A stretch of DNA of 64,000 bases from Saccharothrix carnea (GTDB taxonomy: Bacteria; Actinomycetota; Actinomycetes; Mycobacteriales; Pseudonocardiaceae): contig NZ_PYAX01000005.1 in NCBI RefSeq assembly GCF_003014735.1, forward strand, positions 434,001 to 498,000, written 5' to 3'. Each line of letters opens with the position of its first letter. Within the stretch, counting starts at the first letter, position 1. A program made the position numbers and the translations under genes. Below, in pieces: positions 45,810 to 54,725 of this stretch. The notes under the pieces were generated by a model, which saw nothing but the letters and a program-made list of their open reading frames with translations, ran no database searches and had not been told where the DNA came from.

Positions 45810-47543
45810 ATGACCTCGTTCAGACGCACCGCGCAGCGCTCCGCCGCGCTCGCGGTCACGGCGGCGGCCGCGCTGGCGGTCACGCTCGTGCAGAACCCGG
45901 CGACGGCCGAGAAGGACAACCGGCCCGCGCGCACCGTCGACGTCCGCCTGATCGGCATCAACGACCTGCACGGCAACATCGAGCCGCCCACGGGTTCCTC
46001 GGGCCGCGTCACGCTGTCCGACGGCACGCAGGTCGAAGCGGGTGGCGCCGCCTACAACGCCACCCACATCCGCAACCTCCAGGCCGAGGTGCGCAACTCG
46101 GTGATCGTCGGCCAGGGCGACCTGATCGGCGCGTCCCCGATCGTGTCCGCGCTGTTCCACGACGAGCCGACGATCGAGGTCCTCAACCGGTTCGGCATGG
46201 ACACCACGGCCGCCGGCAACCACGAGTTCGACGAGGGCTACCAGGAGCTGCTGCGGATGCAGCGCGGCGGCTGCCACCCGGCGGACGGCTGCCAGTTCCG
46301 CGAGACCTACGAGGGCGCGGACTTCCCGATCCTCGGCGCGAACGTGACGCTGGCGGCGAACGACCGGCCCGCGCTGCCGCCGTTCTGGGTGGAGTTCCGC
46401 GACGGCGTGCCGATCGGGTTCATCGGCATGCCGCTGAAGGACGTGCCGATCCTGGTCGACCCGAACGGCATCAAGGAGCTGGAGTTCGGCGACGAGGTCG
46501 CCGCCGCCAACCGGTACGCCGACCTGCTCAACTGGCTCGGCGTGAAGTCGATCGTGCTGCTCATCCACCAGGGCGACAGCACCTCCGGCGGCGGCCCGAA
46601 CGACTGCCGCACGGTGCCCAGCGGCCCCGGCCGCAGCATCGCCGAGCGGGTCAGCCCGAAGATCGACGCGATCTTCTCCGGCCACAGCCACCAGCACTAC
46701 AACTGCACGGTGACCGACCCGGCGGGCAACCCGCGCCCGTTCATCGAGGGCCTGGCGTTCGGCCGCGAGCTGTCCGTCGTCGACCTCAAGATCGACAAGC
46801 GGACCCGCGAGGTCATCCGCTCGGCGACGGTCGCCCGCAACCACGTGGTGACCAAGGACGTCGCAGCGGACCCGGAGGTCCAGGCGATCATCGACCTGGC
46901 CAAGTCGAAGTCCGGCCCGATCGCCAACCGCCCGGTCGGCACCATCGCCCAGGACATCCCGCGCGCGCAGAACGCGGCGGGCGAGTCCGCGCTCGGCAAC
47001 CTGATCGCCGACTCCCAGCTGGCCGCCACCACGGACAACGGCGCGGTGCTCGCGCTGATGAACCCGGGCGGTGTGCGCGCCGACCTGACCTACGCCTCCT
47101 CGCCCGCCGGTGAGGGCAACGGCGTGGTGACCTACGGCGAGGCGTTCACCGTGCAGCCGTTCGGCAACATCCTGCAGACGGTCACGCTGACCGGCGCGCA
47201 GCTCAAGGCGGCGCTGGAGCAGCAGTGGCAGGTCGTCAACGGCGTGCAGCGGCAGATCATCCTGCAGCCGTCCGCCGGCCTGACCTACTCGTGGTCGGCG
47301 TCCGCGCCGATCGGCTCGAAGGTGTCGGACATCGTGCTCAACGGGACGCCGCTGGACCCGGCCGCGAACTACCGGGTCACCATCAACAGCTTCCTGCAGG
47401 GCGGCGGCGACGGCTTCAGCGCGTTCACCGCCGGCACCGAGATCACCGGTGGCGGTATCGACCTGGACGGCTTCACGGCCTACCTGACCGCGAACCCGAA
47501 CACCGCGCCGCCGGCGCTCGGCCGCATCACCACCACGCCGTGA
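45810..47543 (+). CDS. Secreted bifunctional metallophosphatase / 5'-nucleotidase (UshA-like)
   Basis: 577 aa. Signal peptide 1-33 (ALAVTLVQNPATA). N-terminal metallophosphatase domain with LIGINDLHGNIEP, GQGDLIGASP, GNHEFDEGY, LLIHQGD and FSGHSHQHYN covering all metal ligands. C-terminal 5_nucleotid_C domain (about 370-560) with NPGGVRADL, YGEAFTVQPFGN and FLQGGGDGFSAF. Releases phosphate and nucleosides from external nucleotides. GGGAGG ribosome-binding site before ATG 45810. Confidence 0.94.
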   Translation: MTSFRRTAQRSAALAVTAAAALAVTLVQNPATAEKDNRPARTVDVRLIGINDLHGNIEPPTGSSGRVTLSDGTQVEAGGAAYNATHIRNLQAEVRNSVIVGQGDLIGASPIVSALFHDEPTIEVLNRFGMDTTAAGNHEFDEGYQELLRMQRGGCHPADGCQFRETYEGADFPILGANVTLAANDRPALPPFWVEFRDGVPIGFIGMPLKDVPILVDPNGIKELEFGDEVAAANRYADLLNWLGVKSIVLLIHQGDSTSGGGPNDCRTVPSGPGRSIAERVSPKIDAIFSGHSHQHYNCTVTDPAGNPRPFIEGLAFGRELSVVDLKIDKRTREVIRSATVARNHVVTKDVAADPEVQAIIDLAKSKSGPIANRPVGTIAQDIPRAQNAAGESALGNLIADSQLAATTDNGAVLALMNPGGVRADLTYASSPAGEGNGVVTYGEAFTVQPFGNILQTVTLTGAQLKAALEQQWQVVNGVQRQIILQPSAGLTYSWSASAPIGSKVSDIVLNGTPLDPAANYRVTINSFLQGGGDGFSAFTAGTEITGGGIDLDGFTAYLTANPNTAPPALGRITTTP

Positions 47544-47551
47544 CACACGCT

Positions 47552-47583
47552 CGGTGAGCGGGCACGCACGAGCCCGCTCACCG
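47552..47583 (+). terminator. Terminator hairpin
   Basis: A perfect 12-bp stem (CGGTGAGCGGGC/GCCCGCTCACCG) with an 8-nt loop, 9 nt after the 5'-nucleotidase stop. Confidence 0.85.
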
Positions 47584-48095
47584 GGCGCTCACGGTGCGCG
47601 ACGACTGTCCCACTGAGCCGGACGAATCTCATTTCACCAGTTCAGGGGCTTCTGCTCCGGTTGTGCATCACGCCGATCAGGCGCATGCTCGACACAGGAC
47701 CTGCCACCGGCGGAACCCGAGCTGACCCGCCGGCGGCACGCCCGGAAGGGGTAGGTGGTGCGGTGCAGGTAAGTCCTCGCGGTGACGAACCGCGTTCGAG
47801 CCGCAACCCCGCGGGCGGAGCGGTCTTCAGACCGGCCCGATCGCGAACGTGAGCGGTTCCGACGAGGTTTCGAGCGCACGGCGCCACCGGCGCCATCGCC
47901 GCGCTTGACGATGTTGACCCGGTAAGTCTCAGGGCGCCGTCTCCACCGTCGGTGCCGACCGCGGTCCACGCCGACCTCGTCACGCAGGTTTCGTCACTTC
48001 CACATGGGAAATCCCGGGTGCGGTGCCCCGACGTCGGGCCCCGCACCCGGGGCTCGTGCTGTCCGGGTCCGGTGCTTCGGCTGAGAGGACGTGCC
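47584..48095 (+). other. 512-bp region without a gene; possibly structured leader
   Basis: No convincing ORF on either strand; a long antisense frame is a shadow. Several hairpins are visible: CCGGCGG/CCGCCGG (47707-47713/47727-47733), ACCTGC/GCAGGT closing it (47699-47704/47765-47770), CGCGGT/ACCGCG (47778-47783/47789-47794), and an 11-bp CCCGGGTGCGG/CCGCACCCGGG (48013-48023/48041-48051) just before the zinc peptidase gene. I do not recognise a known riboswitch in it. Confidence 0.4.
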
Positions 48096-48998
48096 GTGCA
48101 GTTCAACGAAGGTGCCGAGCTGGACACGTCACAGGTCAGTGACCAACGCGGTGTCGGTGGCCGGGTCGCCCTGGGCGGCGGTGGGCTGGGCATCGTCGGC
48201 CTGATCCTGTACTTCGTGCTGTCGCAGATCGGCGGTGGCGTGCAGCTGCCGTCCGGCTCGGGGTTCAGCGACGTCGGCCAGGGCCAGCAGGTCGGGTCCG
48301 AGGCCATCAAGGAGAAGTGCCGCACCGGCGCGGACGCCAACCGCGAGTCCGACTGCCGCGCGGTGGCGTTCATCAACTCGATCCAGGCCTACTGGACCGA
48401 CCAGTTCGCCCGGTCGGGCCGCACCTACCAGGCCGCGCAGACGAACTTCTTCTCCGGCAGCGTGTCGACCCGGTGCGGCAGCGCGTCGTCCGCGGTGGGG
48501 CCGTTCTACTGCCCCGCGGACGCGCAGGTCTACATCGACCTCGGGTTCTTCCAGGAGATGCAGCAGAAGTTCGGGGCGACCGGCGGGCCGTTCGTCGAGG
48601 CGTACATCCTCGCCCACGAGTACGGCCACCACGTCCAGAACCTGCTCGGCACGTCCGACCGGGTGCGCCAGGGTTCCGGGCCGGAGTCGGACTCGGTGCG
48701 GCTGGAGCTGCAGGCCGACTGCTACGCGGGCGCCTGGGCCAACCACGCCGAGACCGTGCCGACGTCGTCCGGCCAGCCGTTGATCACCGGCGTCACGCAG
48801 GACGACGTGAACGCGGCGCTGGACGCGGCGGCCCGCATCGGCGACGACTTCATCCAGGGCGAGCTGGGCGGCGGTCACGTCGACACGACCCAGTTCACGC
48901 ACGGCACGTCGGCGCAGCGGCAGAAGTGGTACACGACCGGCTACGAGACCGGCGACCCGGCGCGCTGCAACACGTTCGACACCGACAACCTGGGCTGA
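48096..48998 (+). CDS. YpfJ-type neutral zinc metallopeptidase
   Basis: 300 aa. GTG 48096 has GAGAGGA 8 nt upstream. The short N-terminus has one membrane helix (LGIVGLILYFVLSQIGGG, about 28-48). The exported domain carries HEYGHHVQN (HExxH near residue 174) and the downstream glutamate in RLELQADCYAGAWANHAE. It also has four cysteines in pairs (KCRTGA...DCRA, RCGSA...YCPA), probably disulfides. Anchored outside the cytoplasmic membrane; substrate unknown. Confidence 0.9.
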   Translation: MQFNEGAELDTSQVSDQRGVGGRVALGGGGLGIVGLILYFVLSQIGGGVQLPSGSGFSDVGQGQQVGSEAIKEKCRTGADANRESDCRAVAFINSIQAYWTDQFARSGRTYQAAQTNFFSGSVSTRCGSASSAVGPFYCPADAQVYIDLGFFQEMQQKFGATGGPFVEAYILAHEYGHHVQNLLGTSDRVRQGSGPESDSVRLELQADCYAGAWANHAETVPTSSGQPLITGVTQDDVNAALDAAARIGDDFIQGELGGGHVDTTQFTHGTSAQRQKWYTTGYETGDPARCNTFDTDNLG

Positions 48999-49065
48999 GC
49001 CCGCTCAGGGGCGCGCGGTCTCGCGCGGTGTCGCACGTGCCACACCGCGTGCCACCGATCGTGGT

Positions 49066-49080
49066 GTTAGCGTCGCTAAC
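49066..49080. promoter_or_regulatory. Perfect palindrome upstream of TauE gene
   Basis: GTTAGCG-T-CGCTAAC, a 7-1-7 inverted repeat 28 bp before the TauE start. Likely an operator for an unlinked repressor. Confidence 0.45.
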
Positions 49081-49108
49081 CAACCGCGCAACCCAGGGGA
49101 GAGTGGCC

Positions 49109-49858
49109 GTGACGACGCTGGAGGCGATCGTCGTCGTCCTGGCCGGTGTGTTCGCCGGTGGGATCAACACCGTGGTGGGTTCCGGGACCCTCGTGACGTT
49201 CCCGGTGCTGCTCGCCGTCGGCTACCCGCCGGTGGTGGCCAACGTGTCGAACAGCCTGGGGCTGGTGCCCGGCTCGCTCAGCGGCGCGTTCGGCTACCGG
49301 CGCGAGCTGACCGGGCAGGCGGGCCGGGTGAAGCGGCTGCTGCCCGCCTCGGTGCTGGGCGCCGTGGGCGGCGCGATCCTGCTCGTCGTGCTGCCGGAGG
49401 ACGCGTTCTCCGCGATCGTGCCGGTGCTGATCGCCATCGCGCTGGTGCTGGTGGTCGCGCAGCCGTGGCTCAACCGCAAGCTCGCCGAACGGGAACGCCA
49501 CGAGCACGGCGGCGTGGCGCTGTGGATCGGCATCTTCCTCGCGGGCATCTACGGCGGCTACTTCGGCGCGGCCCAGGGCGTGCTGGTGATGGGGCTCATG
49601 GGCGTGCTGATGAGCGAGCACATCCAGCGGATGAACGCGCTGAAGAACGTGCTGACGGCGTTCGTGAACCTGGTCGCGGGCGTGCTGTTCATCTTCATCG
49701 CCGACGTGGCGTGGCTCGCCGTGCTGCTGCTCGCGGTCGGCTCGGTGGTCGGCGGTCAGCTCGGTGCGAAGGTCGGCCGCCGACTCCCACCCGTCGCGCT
49801 GCGCGCGGTGATCGTGGTGGTGGGAGTCGTGGCCATCACTCAGATCCTCACCCGCTGA
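49109..49858 (+). CDS. TauE/SafE-family sulfite/anion exporter
   Basis: 249 aa with eight or so transmembrane helices in two TauE halves: [36 protein letters not shown] and [35 protein letters not shown] 49109 has GGGGAGA upstream at the right spacing; GTG 49103 is too close. The family exports sulfite, sulfoacetate or related organosulfur ions. Its end overlaps the convergent hisC end by 11 bp. Confidence 0.87.
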   Translation: MTTLEAIVVVLAGVFAGGINTVVGSGTLVTFPVLLAVGYPPVVANVSNSLGLVPGSLSGAFGYRRELTGQAGRVKRLLPASVLGAVGGAILLVVLPEDAFSAIVPVLIAIALVLVVAQPWLNRKLAERERHEHGGVALWIGIFLAGIYGGYFGAAQGVLVMGLMGVLMSEHIQRMNALKNVLTAFVNLVAGVLFIFIADVAWLAVLLLAVGSVVGGQLGAKVGRRLPPVALRAVIVVVGVVAITQILTR

Positions 49859-50915
49859 ACGACTTCGCGGCCGCCAGGAACGCGTCGTTCTCCTCCGGCT
49901 CGCCGATCGTGACGCGCGCGCCGTCGCCGACGAACGCCCGCACCACCACCTTGTGCGCCAGGCAGTGCTCGTTGAACGCGGCGGTCCGCTCGCCCAGCGG
50001 CAGCCACACGAAGTTCGCCTGCGACTCGGGCACCTCGAACCCGGCGGCCAGCAGCTCGCCGCGCACCCGGGCCCGCTCGGCCACGATCGCCCGGCACCGC
50101 GCCATCAGCTCGGCCTCGGCGTCCAGCGACGCCAGCGCCGCGACCTGCGCCAGCGCGTTCACGCTGAACGGCACGTAGACCTTGCGCAGCGTCTCGGCCA
50201 CCGCGGGCGAGGCCACCGCGTACCCGACGCGCAGCCCGGCCAGCCCGTACGCCTTGGAGAACGTGCGCAGCACGGCCACGTTGTCCCGGCCCGCGGCCCA
50301 CTGCGCCTTGGCCAGCTCCACGCCGTCCGGCACGTCCGGGTCGTCCACGAACTCCTTGTACGCCTCGTCGATCACGACGAGCACGTCGGACGGCACCCGC
50401 TCGATGAACCGCTCGATCTCCGCCGCGCGCAACGCCGTCCCGGTCGGGTTGTTCGGGTTGCACACGAACACCAGCCGGGTGTCCGGGGTGATCGCGTCGG
50501 CCATCGCGTCCAGGTCGAGCCCGTGGCCCCCGGTCAGCGGCACCCTGGTCTGCCGGGCGCCGACGACCGCGGTGATGATCGGGTACGCCTCGAACGAGCG
50601 CCACGCGAACACCACCTCGTCGGCCCCGGTGCAGGTCGCCTGCACCAACTGCTGGCACAGCGTCACCGAGCCGCAGCCGACGGCCACCTGGTCGGCGGGC
50701 ACGCCCAGCTTGTCCGCCAGCCGGGCCACGAGGTCGGTGGCGGCGGTGTCGGGGTAGCGGTTCACGGCGGTGGCCGCGTCCGCGATCGCCCGCACCACGC
50801 TGGGCAGCGGTCCGGCCGACACCTCGTTGCTGGCCAGCTTGATCGCGCCGGGGATCGTCTTACCGGGCACATATCCGGGCAGCGCGACGAGGTCGGCGCG
50901 GGTTCGCACGGTCAT
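49848..50915 (-). CDS. hisC: Histidinol-phosphate / aromatic aminotransferase (HisC family)
   Basis: 355 aa class I PLP enzyme. [50 protein letters not shown]; and the PLP lysine in [17 protein letters not shown]. In actinobacteria this subgroup includes HisC2/Pat, which also makes phenylalanine from phenylpyruvate. Since pheA is encoded in the same conserved segment, a Pat role is possible. No other his genes are nearby, which favours the second copy or Pat. Confidence 0.9.
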   Translation of the reverse strand: MTVRTRADLVALPGYVPGKTIPGAIKLASNEVSAGPLPSVVRAIADAATAVNRYPDTAATDLVARLADKLGVPADQVAVGCGSVTLCQQLVQATCTGADEVVFAWRSFEAYPIITAVVGARQTRVPLTGGHGLDLDAMADAITPDTRLVFVCNPNNPTGTALRAAEIERFIERVPSDVLVVIDEAYKEFVDDPDVPDGVELAKAQWAAGRDNVAVLRTFSKAYGLAGLRVGYAVASPAVAETLRKVYVPFSVNALAQVAALASLDAEAELMARCRAIVAERARVRGELLAAGFEVPESQANFVWLPLGERTAAFNEHCLAHKVVVRAFVGDGARVTIGEPEENDAFLAAAKSFSG

Positions 50916-51036
50916 CCAAGGGCTCCCTTCAGGGTTCTGAGCTGGACGTTATCCGGTGAAAGACCCGGATGGGGCATACCTGCCGTACGGATGCTCACGT
51001 TGACTGCCGTTCACCCCCACGTGGAAGGGTTGGGCC

Positions 51037-51711
51037 ATGATTGCTACCCGCACCGAGACGCTCTCCCTCACCGACGGCCGTGAGCTGCGGCTGACCGTCG
51101 CCGAGCCGGAGAACGCCGTCCGCGGCGGCCTGGTCGTGCTGCACGAGGCGCGCGGCGTCACCGACACCGTCCGCGGGTTGGTGAGCAGTCTCGCCGCCGA
51201 GGGGTGGTTGGCGGTCGCGCCGCACCTCTACGACGAGGTGTCCGGCGACGAGGCGCCGGCGATGGTGAGCGGGCTGTCCGGCGAGGACGTGCTGGCCGAC
51301 ACCGACGTCGCGTTCGTCTGGCTCGGCCAGCAGGGCGTCAGCCAGGACCGGATGGGTGTCATGGGCTTCGACCTGGGCGGATCGGTCGCGATGGTGGTTG
51401 CGGGAAGCCGAACCATCGGTGCCGCGGTGACGGTTGGAGGTGGTGGGATCCTCGAACCGCTGGCCGAGGGGCTGCCGTCGCTGGTGGAGGTCGCGGAGGA
51501 GCTGACCTGCCCGTGGCTGGGCCTCTACGGTGACGACGACACCGAGATCGCGTTCAGCGACGTGGAGAAGTTGCGCGACGCCGCGGCGGCGCCCGTGGCG
51601 ACCGACGTGGTCCGGTTCTCGCACACCAGCCACCGGTTCGACACCACGCCCGAGGTCAGCGCGGAGGCCTGGCAGCGGGCGTTGAACTGGTTCGACTCAC
51701 ATCTTCGCTAA
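51037..51711 (+). CDS. Dienelactone-hydrolase-family alpha/beta protein with Asp at nucleophile position
   Basis: 224 aa. DLH features are VVLHEARGVTDTVRGLVSSLAAEGW and VAPHLYDE. The nucleophile elbow reads MGFDLGGSVAM, with Asp where DLHs have Cys or some relatives Ser. Candidate acid and histidine are in LYGDDDTEIAF and TSHRFD. The Asp could act as in haloalkane dehalogenases, or the protein may be catalytically altered. ATG 51037. A small terminator hairpin follows. Confidence 0.8.
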   Translation: MIATRTETLSLTDGRELRLTVAEPENAVRGGLVVLHEARGVTDTVRGLVSSLAAEGWLAVAPHLYDEVSGDEAPAMVSGLSGEDVLADTDVAFVWLGQQGVSQDRMGVMGFDLGGSVAMVVAGSRTIGAAVTVGGGGILEPLAEGLPSLVEVAEELTCPWLGLYGDDDTEIAFSDVEKLRDAAAAPVATDVVRFSHTSHRFDTTPEVSAEAWQRALNWFDSHLR

Positions 51712-51762
51712 GCCTCTGGTCGGCGGCTTGGAACCGAACCGCGTTCCCGGTACATCTAAGGA

Positions 51763-51786
51763 AGGCGTCCGGAACGCCTGGTTTTC
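51763..51786 (+). terminator. Hairpin with short T tract
   Basis: AGGCGT/ACGCCT stem with a 5-nt loop followed by GGTTTTCT, downstream of the DLH-like gene and before the type VII cassette. Confidence 0.55.
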
Positions 51787-51845
51787 TCCTCGTCGCGGGC
51801 TAACGCGCGGTAGGCCCGCGGCGAATCGCAGTGCAGGGGGTAGTG

Positions 51846-52493
51846 ATGAGCGACGGGAACACGGTCCCACTCGCGGGTGCACAGACGGTGCAGATCCCGC
51901 CGGGCTTCACGCCGTCCGCGGCGGCGCAGCCCGCGGTCGTGGCGGAGCCACCGGTGGCCGCCGCCCCTGTCGCTCCACCGGGTTCACCGGAGCCCGCCGT
52001 TCCACCGCCGCCGGCCGCCGACCCCGGCGCCACGGTCACCCTGCCCGCCCCGGCCGCGGTCGAGCCCGAGGTGGTCAAGCCCGTCGCGGAGAGCTTCGCG
52101 AAGGCGGCGCAGACCGACCTGGACAAGGCCACCACCGCGCTGGACGCGGTGGACAAGGGCTCGGTGCAGCTCGACCTGGACAAGCAGGGCGTCGACGACC
52201 TGCTCAAGCTGGTCTCGCAGGCCCGCAGCATGGTCGACGAGGTGCACAGCCGCGCGGTCAACAACCTCGACGTCGACCTCAAGTTCGGCAACAACTGGGT
52301 GAGCGACGCGATCAGCAGGCGGCTGCGCGAGGTGGCGGTGGGCAACGAGGAGTCGGCGGTCAACGTGATCGGTGACTTCATGCAGGTGCTGTTCGAAGTC
52401 GAGGAGACCATCCGCGAAGCGGCGCGGAACCTGGAACGGGCCGACGACGAAGCTGCGGACGCCTTCGGATCCGCGGGGGAGGCCAAGGGCTGA
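51846..52493 (+). CDS. Type VII secretion-associated helical protein with Pro/Ala-rich N-terminus
   Basis: 215 aa from ATG 51846 (GGGGG upstream). Residues 1-75 are Pro/Ala/Val-rich and disordered. Residues 80-215 are helical with LDLDKQGVDDLLKLVSQARSMVDEVHS, a W-containing turn (FGNNWVSDAISRRL) and EVEETIREAARNLERAD, reminiscent of WXG/PE-like helical pairs. It overlaps the PPE-like gene by 1 nt (TGATG), with EspG next, so it is probably a partner substrate. Family assignment is from context. Confidence 0.65.
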   Translation: MSDGNTVPLAGAQTVQIPPGFTPSAAAQPAVVAEPPVAAAPVAPPGSPEPAVPPPPAADPGATVTLPAPAAVEPEVVKPVAESFAKAAQTDLDKATTALDAVDKGSVQLDLDKQGVDDLLKLVSQARSMVDEVHSRAVNNLDVDLKFGNNWVSDAISRRLREVAVGNEESAVNVIGDFMQVLFEVEETIREAARNLERADDEAADAFGSAGEAKG

Positions 52494-53905
52494 TGGGCGA
52501 CAACAGGCACGGCGGCAACCACGGCGGTGGCCAGGGCCACGGTGGCGGCCAGCACGGTGGTCACGGCGGTCAGGGCCACGGTCAGGGCCATGGCGGTGGT
52601 CACGGTCAAGGTCATGGCGGTGGTCATGGCGGTGGCGGTCACGGCCAGGGCCACGGCGGTGGTCATGGTGGCGGTCAGGGCCACGACAAGCCCACCGACC
52701 TCGGCCAGAAGGTCGACTGGATGACCTACAGCCACCAGCAGCTGTGGGAGATGATCAACACCGGCGTCGACCTCAAGGCCGCGGCCAGCGCCCAGTCCGA
52801 CTGGGCCGCGGTCGGCAAGGCCCTCGGCGAGGTGCAGGAGTACCTGGCCAAGGCGATCGGCCGGTCCAGCCAGGCGTGGACCGGCGAGTCGGCCGAACGC
52901 GCCCGCGAGGCGCTGGAGTCGGTGGAGAAGTGGGCGCTGAACACCAGCGAGCACGCCGACAACGTGGCCAAGTGCATCGCCACCGAGATCGACCACGTGC
53001 AGACGGCGCGCGAGATGATGCCGCCGCCCGCACCCGCGCCGCCGATCGTCACGCCGGTCGTCGACGCGCCCTCGGCCACGACCGCCACCCCGACCCCGAT
53101 CGCCACGCCGCGCACCCCGTCGGTGCGCACCCGGCTGGTCGAGGACACCGGCTTCCGCTCGCCGACCTCCGTGCCGGGGGAGAGCCTGATCTCCAACCCG
53201 ACCACGCGCTCACCGGGCGCGTTCACCGGCATCGACAGCATCGCCGCGCCCGCGATCGACTCGGTCGCCACCGCGGACGCGACGCACCGCCAGGCCGCCG
53301 AGGTCATGGCGATGTTCCAGCTCAACTCCTACGAGGTCGACCGGACCGTGCCGTCGTTCAGCCCGCCGACCAACCCGGTCGCGCCGCCCCCTCCGCCGCC
53401 CGTGGTCGTCACGCCGAACCCGCCCGTCGTCGACGGTGGTGGCGGGGGTGGCGGCGTCGGTGGCGGTGGCGGTGGCGCCGTGGTCAACAACCCCGGCGGC
53501 ACGCCGAACCAGCGCCCCGGCGGCACGTCCGGCCAGTTCGGTCGCGGCGGCTTCGCCGGTGGCCGCGGCGGGTTCGGCGGTCGCGCCGTCATGCCCACGC
53601 CGGTCGGCGCGGCGGGCGGCGGTGGCGGCGGTCCGGTGGCCGGTCCCGGTGGCGCCACGGGTGCGCTCGGCCCCGACCGGGGTGGCTCCGGCAGCAACCC
53701 CGGCAGCGTGACCAGCCAGTTCCAGGCACCCAAGTCGGTGACGCCGCAGTCCGGCATGATCGGCGCCGCGCCGATGGCCGCGCCGCCGCCCGTCGCCGGT
53801 GGTGGCGGTGGCGAGAAGGACCGCAACCGTCCCGGGTACCTGGAGGACGACGACAACGTCTTCGGCGTCGACCGCAAGGCCGCACCCCCGGTGATCGGCC
53901 TGTGA
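52493..53905 (+). CDS. PPE/WXG-like type VII substrate with His/Gly-rich N-terminus
   Basis: 470 aa. Residues 6-64 hold 14 histidines among Gly and Gln, ending at the DKPTDLG segment. A helical WXG-like domain follows (about 70-190; WMTYSHQQLWEMINTG, QAWTGESAERAREALESVEKW). The rest (about 190-470) is Pro/Gly/Thr-rich and mostly disordered, with Gly tracts. It is sandwiched between a helical partner and EspG with overlapping stops and starts, as for mycobacterial PE-PPE-EspG sets. The His/Gly head is unusual and suggests metal binding. Confidence 0.75.
   Translation: MGDNRHGGNHGGGQGHGGGQHGGHGGQGHGQGHGGGHGQGHGGGHGGGGHGQGHGGGHGGGQGHDKPTDLGQKVDWMTYSHQQLWEMINTGVDLKAAASAQSDWAAVGKALGEVQEYLAKAIGRSSQAWTGESAERAREALESVEKWALNTSEHADNVAKCIATEIDHVQTAREMMPPPAPAPPIVTPVVDAPSATTATPTPIATPRTPSVRTRLVEDTGFRSPTSVPGESLISNPTTRSPGAFTGIDSIAAPAIDSVATADATHRQAAEVMAMFQLNSYEVDRTVPSFSPPTNPVAPPPPPPVVVTPNPPVVDGGGGGGGVGGGGGGAVVNNPGGTPNQRPGGTSGQFGRGGFAGGRGGFGGRAVMPTPVGAAGGGGGGPVAGPGGATGALGPDRGGSGSNPGSVTSQFQAPKSVTPQSGMIGAAPMAAPPPVAGGGGGEKDRNRPGYLEDDDNVFGVDRKAAPPVIGL
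52506..52690. repeat. Minisatellite encoding the His/Gly-rich N-terminus
   Basis: Degenerate repeats of GGTCA(T/C)GGCGGT-like units through the first 65 codons of the PPE-like gene, in frame. Repeat-number changes would lengthen or shorten the histidine-rich head without frameshifting. Confidence 0.7.
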
Positions 53906-54666
53906 CCGAGCGCGTCTTCCGGCTCAGTGAAGTGGAGTTCTTCCTGCTCTGGCAGGCGGTCCACCGCGACGCCCACCCGGTCCCGCTCGGCACCAGGCAC
54001 TTCGGGCACACCCAGCGGGAACGGGCCGCGCTGATCGAGACCGCGTCCCGCGACCTGGCCGCGCGCGGCCTCGGCACCGTGCAGCGGCCGGACGAGGAGC
54101 TGTACGGGCTGCTGCGCGGCCTGGCCGAGTTCGAGATCGGCCTGGAGGTGTTCTTCACCGTGCGCGGCGCACAGGCGCGCGGCCTGGCCACGGCCGCGTG
54201 GCACGGCGCGTTCGCGGGCAGGCTCGGCAACCAGGTGCAGGTGGCCGGGTTCCGGCCGACCGCGCTGGCCGCCACCACGGTCAACACCCTCCCGCCCGCG
54301 CCACCCGGCAGCGGCCGGTCGGTCAACGTGCGCTGGGACGACTACCTGGCCGCGGGCAAGGCCGGGCAGGACGACGGCAGCGAGGGGTTCCTCGACGCGC
54401 TGCGCGCGGTCGGCCTGCGCGAGCCGGAGGCCAACACCCTGATGCGTGCCGTGACCACGCGCAGCGGCGGCGGCCAGGTCGGCGTGATCGCCCGCAACCG
54501 GGCCGGCTACCTGCACCCGACCGGCGCGGTCATCTCGTGGCTGGACACCGCCGAGGGCCGGTACCTCGTGCGGCGGGACGACGGGTGGCTCGTCGTCGCG
54601 CCCACGGACGCGACGAGGCTGATCTCCGCGGTCGAGGGACTGGTGGCGAGCGCCGGCCGGAACTGA
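53902..54666 (+). CDS. ESX secretion-associated EspG-family chaperone
   Basis: 254 aa. FRLSEVEFFLLWQAVHRDAHPVPL at the N-terminus, then ERAALIETASRDLAARGLG, AEFEIGLEVFF and GSGRSVNVRWDDYLAA match the EspG fold. The C-terminal RRDDGWLVVAPTDATRLI strand is typical. GTG 53902 overlaps the PPE-like stop (GTGA). EspG binds the tip of a cognate PPE protein in the cytosol and delivers it to the ESX membrane complex. No ESX core genes (eccB-E) are in this window. Confidence 0.88.
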   Translation: MTERVFRLSEVEFFLLWQAVHRDAHPVPLGTRHFGHTQRERAALIETASRDLAARGLGTVQRPDEELYGLLRGLAEFEIGLEVFFTVRGAQARGLATAAWHGAFAGRLGNQVQVAGFRPTALAATTVNTLPPAPPGSGRSVNVRWDDYLAAGKAGQDDGSEGFLDALRAVGLREPEANTLMRAVTTRSGGGQVGVIARNRAGYLHPTGAVISWLDTAEGRYLVRRDDGWLVVAPTDATRLISAVEGLVASAGRN

Positions 54667-54725
54667 TCCGGTGTGTGGATGCCTGCTGTGGTTCCGGGCC
54701 GCCGGATCGGCTAGGAACTTCAGGT

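Noticed and set aside
47690..47800. Known riboswitch (cobalamin or c-di-AMP type)
   Set aside because: Hairpins are present but none of the conserved aptamer core sequences I know could be matched.
47642..48376. 244-aa open frame on the minus strand
   Set aside because: Low-complexity translation, overlaps the zinc peptidase start and the hairpin region, no ribosome-binding site; a GC-rich shadow.
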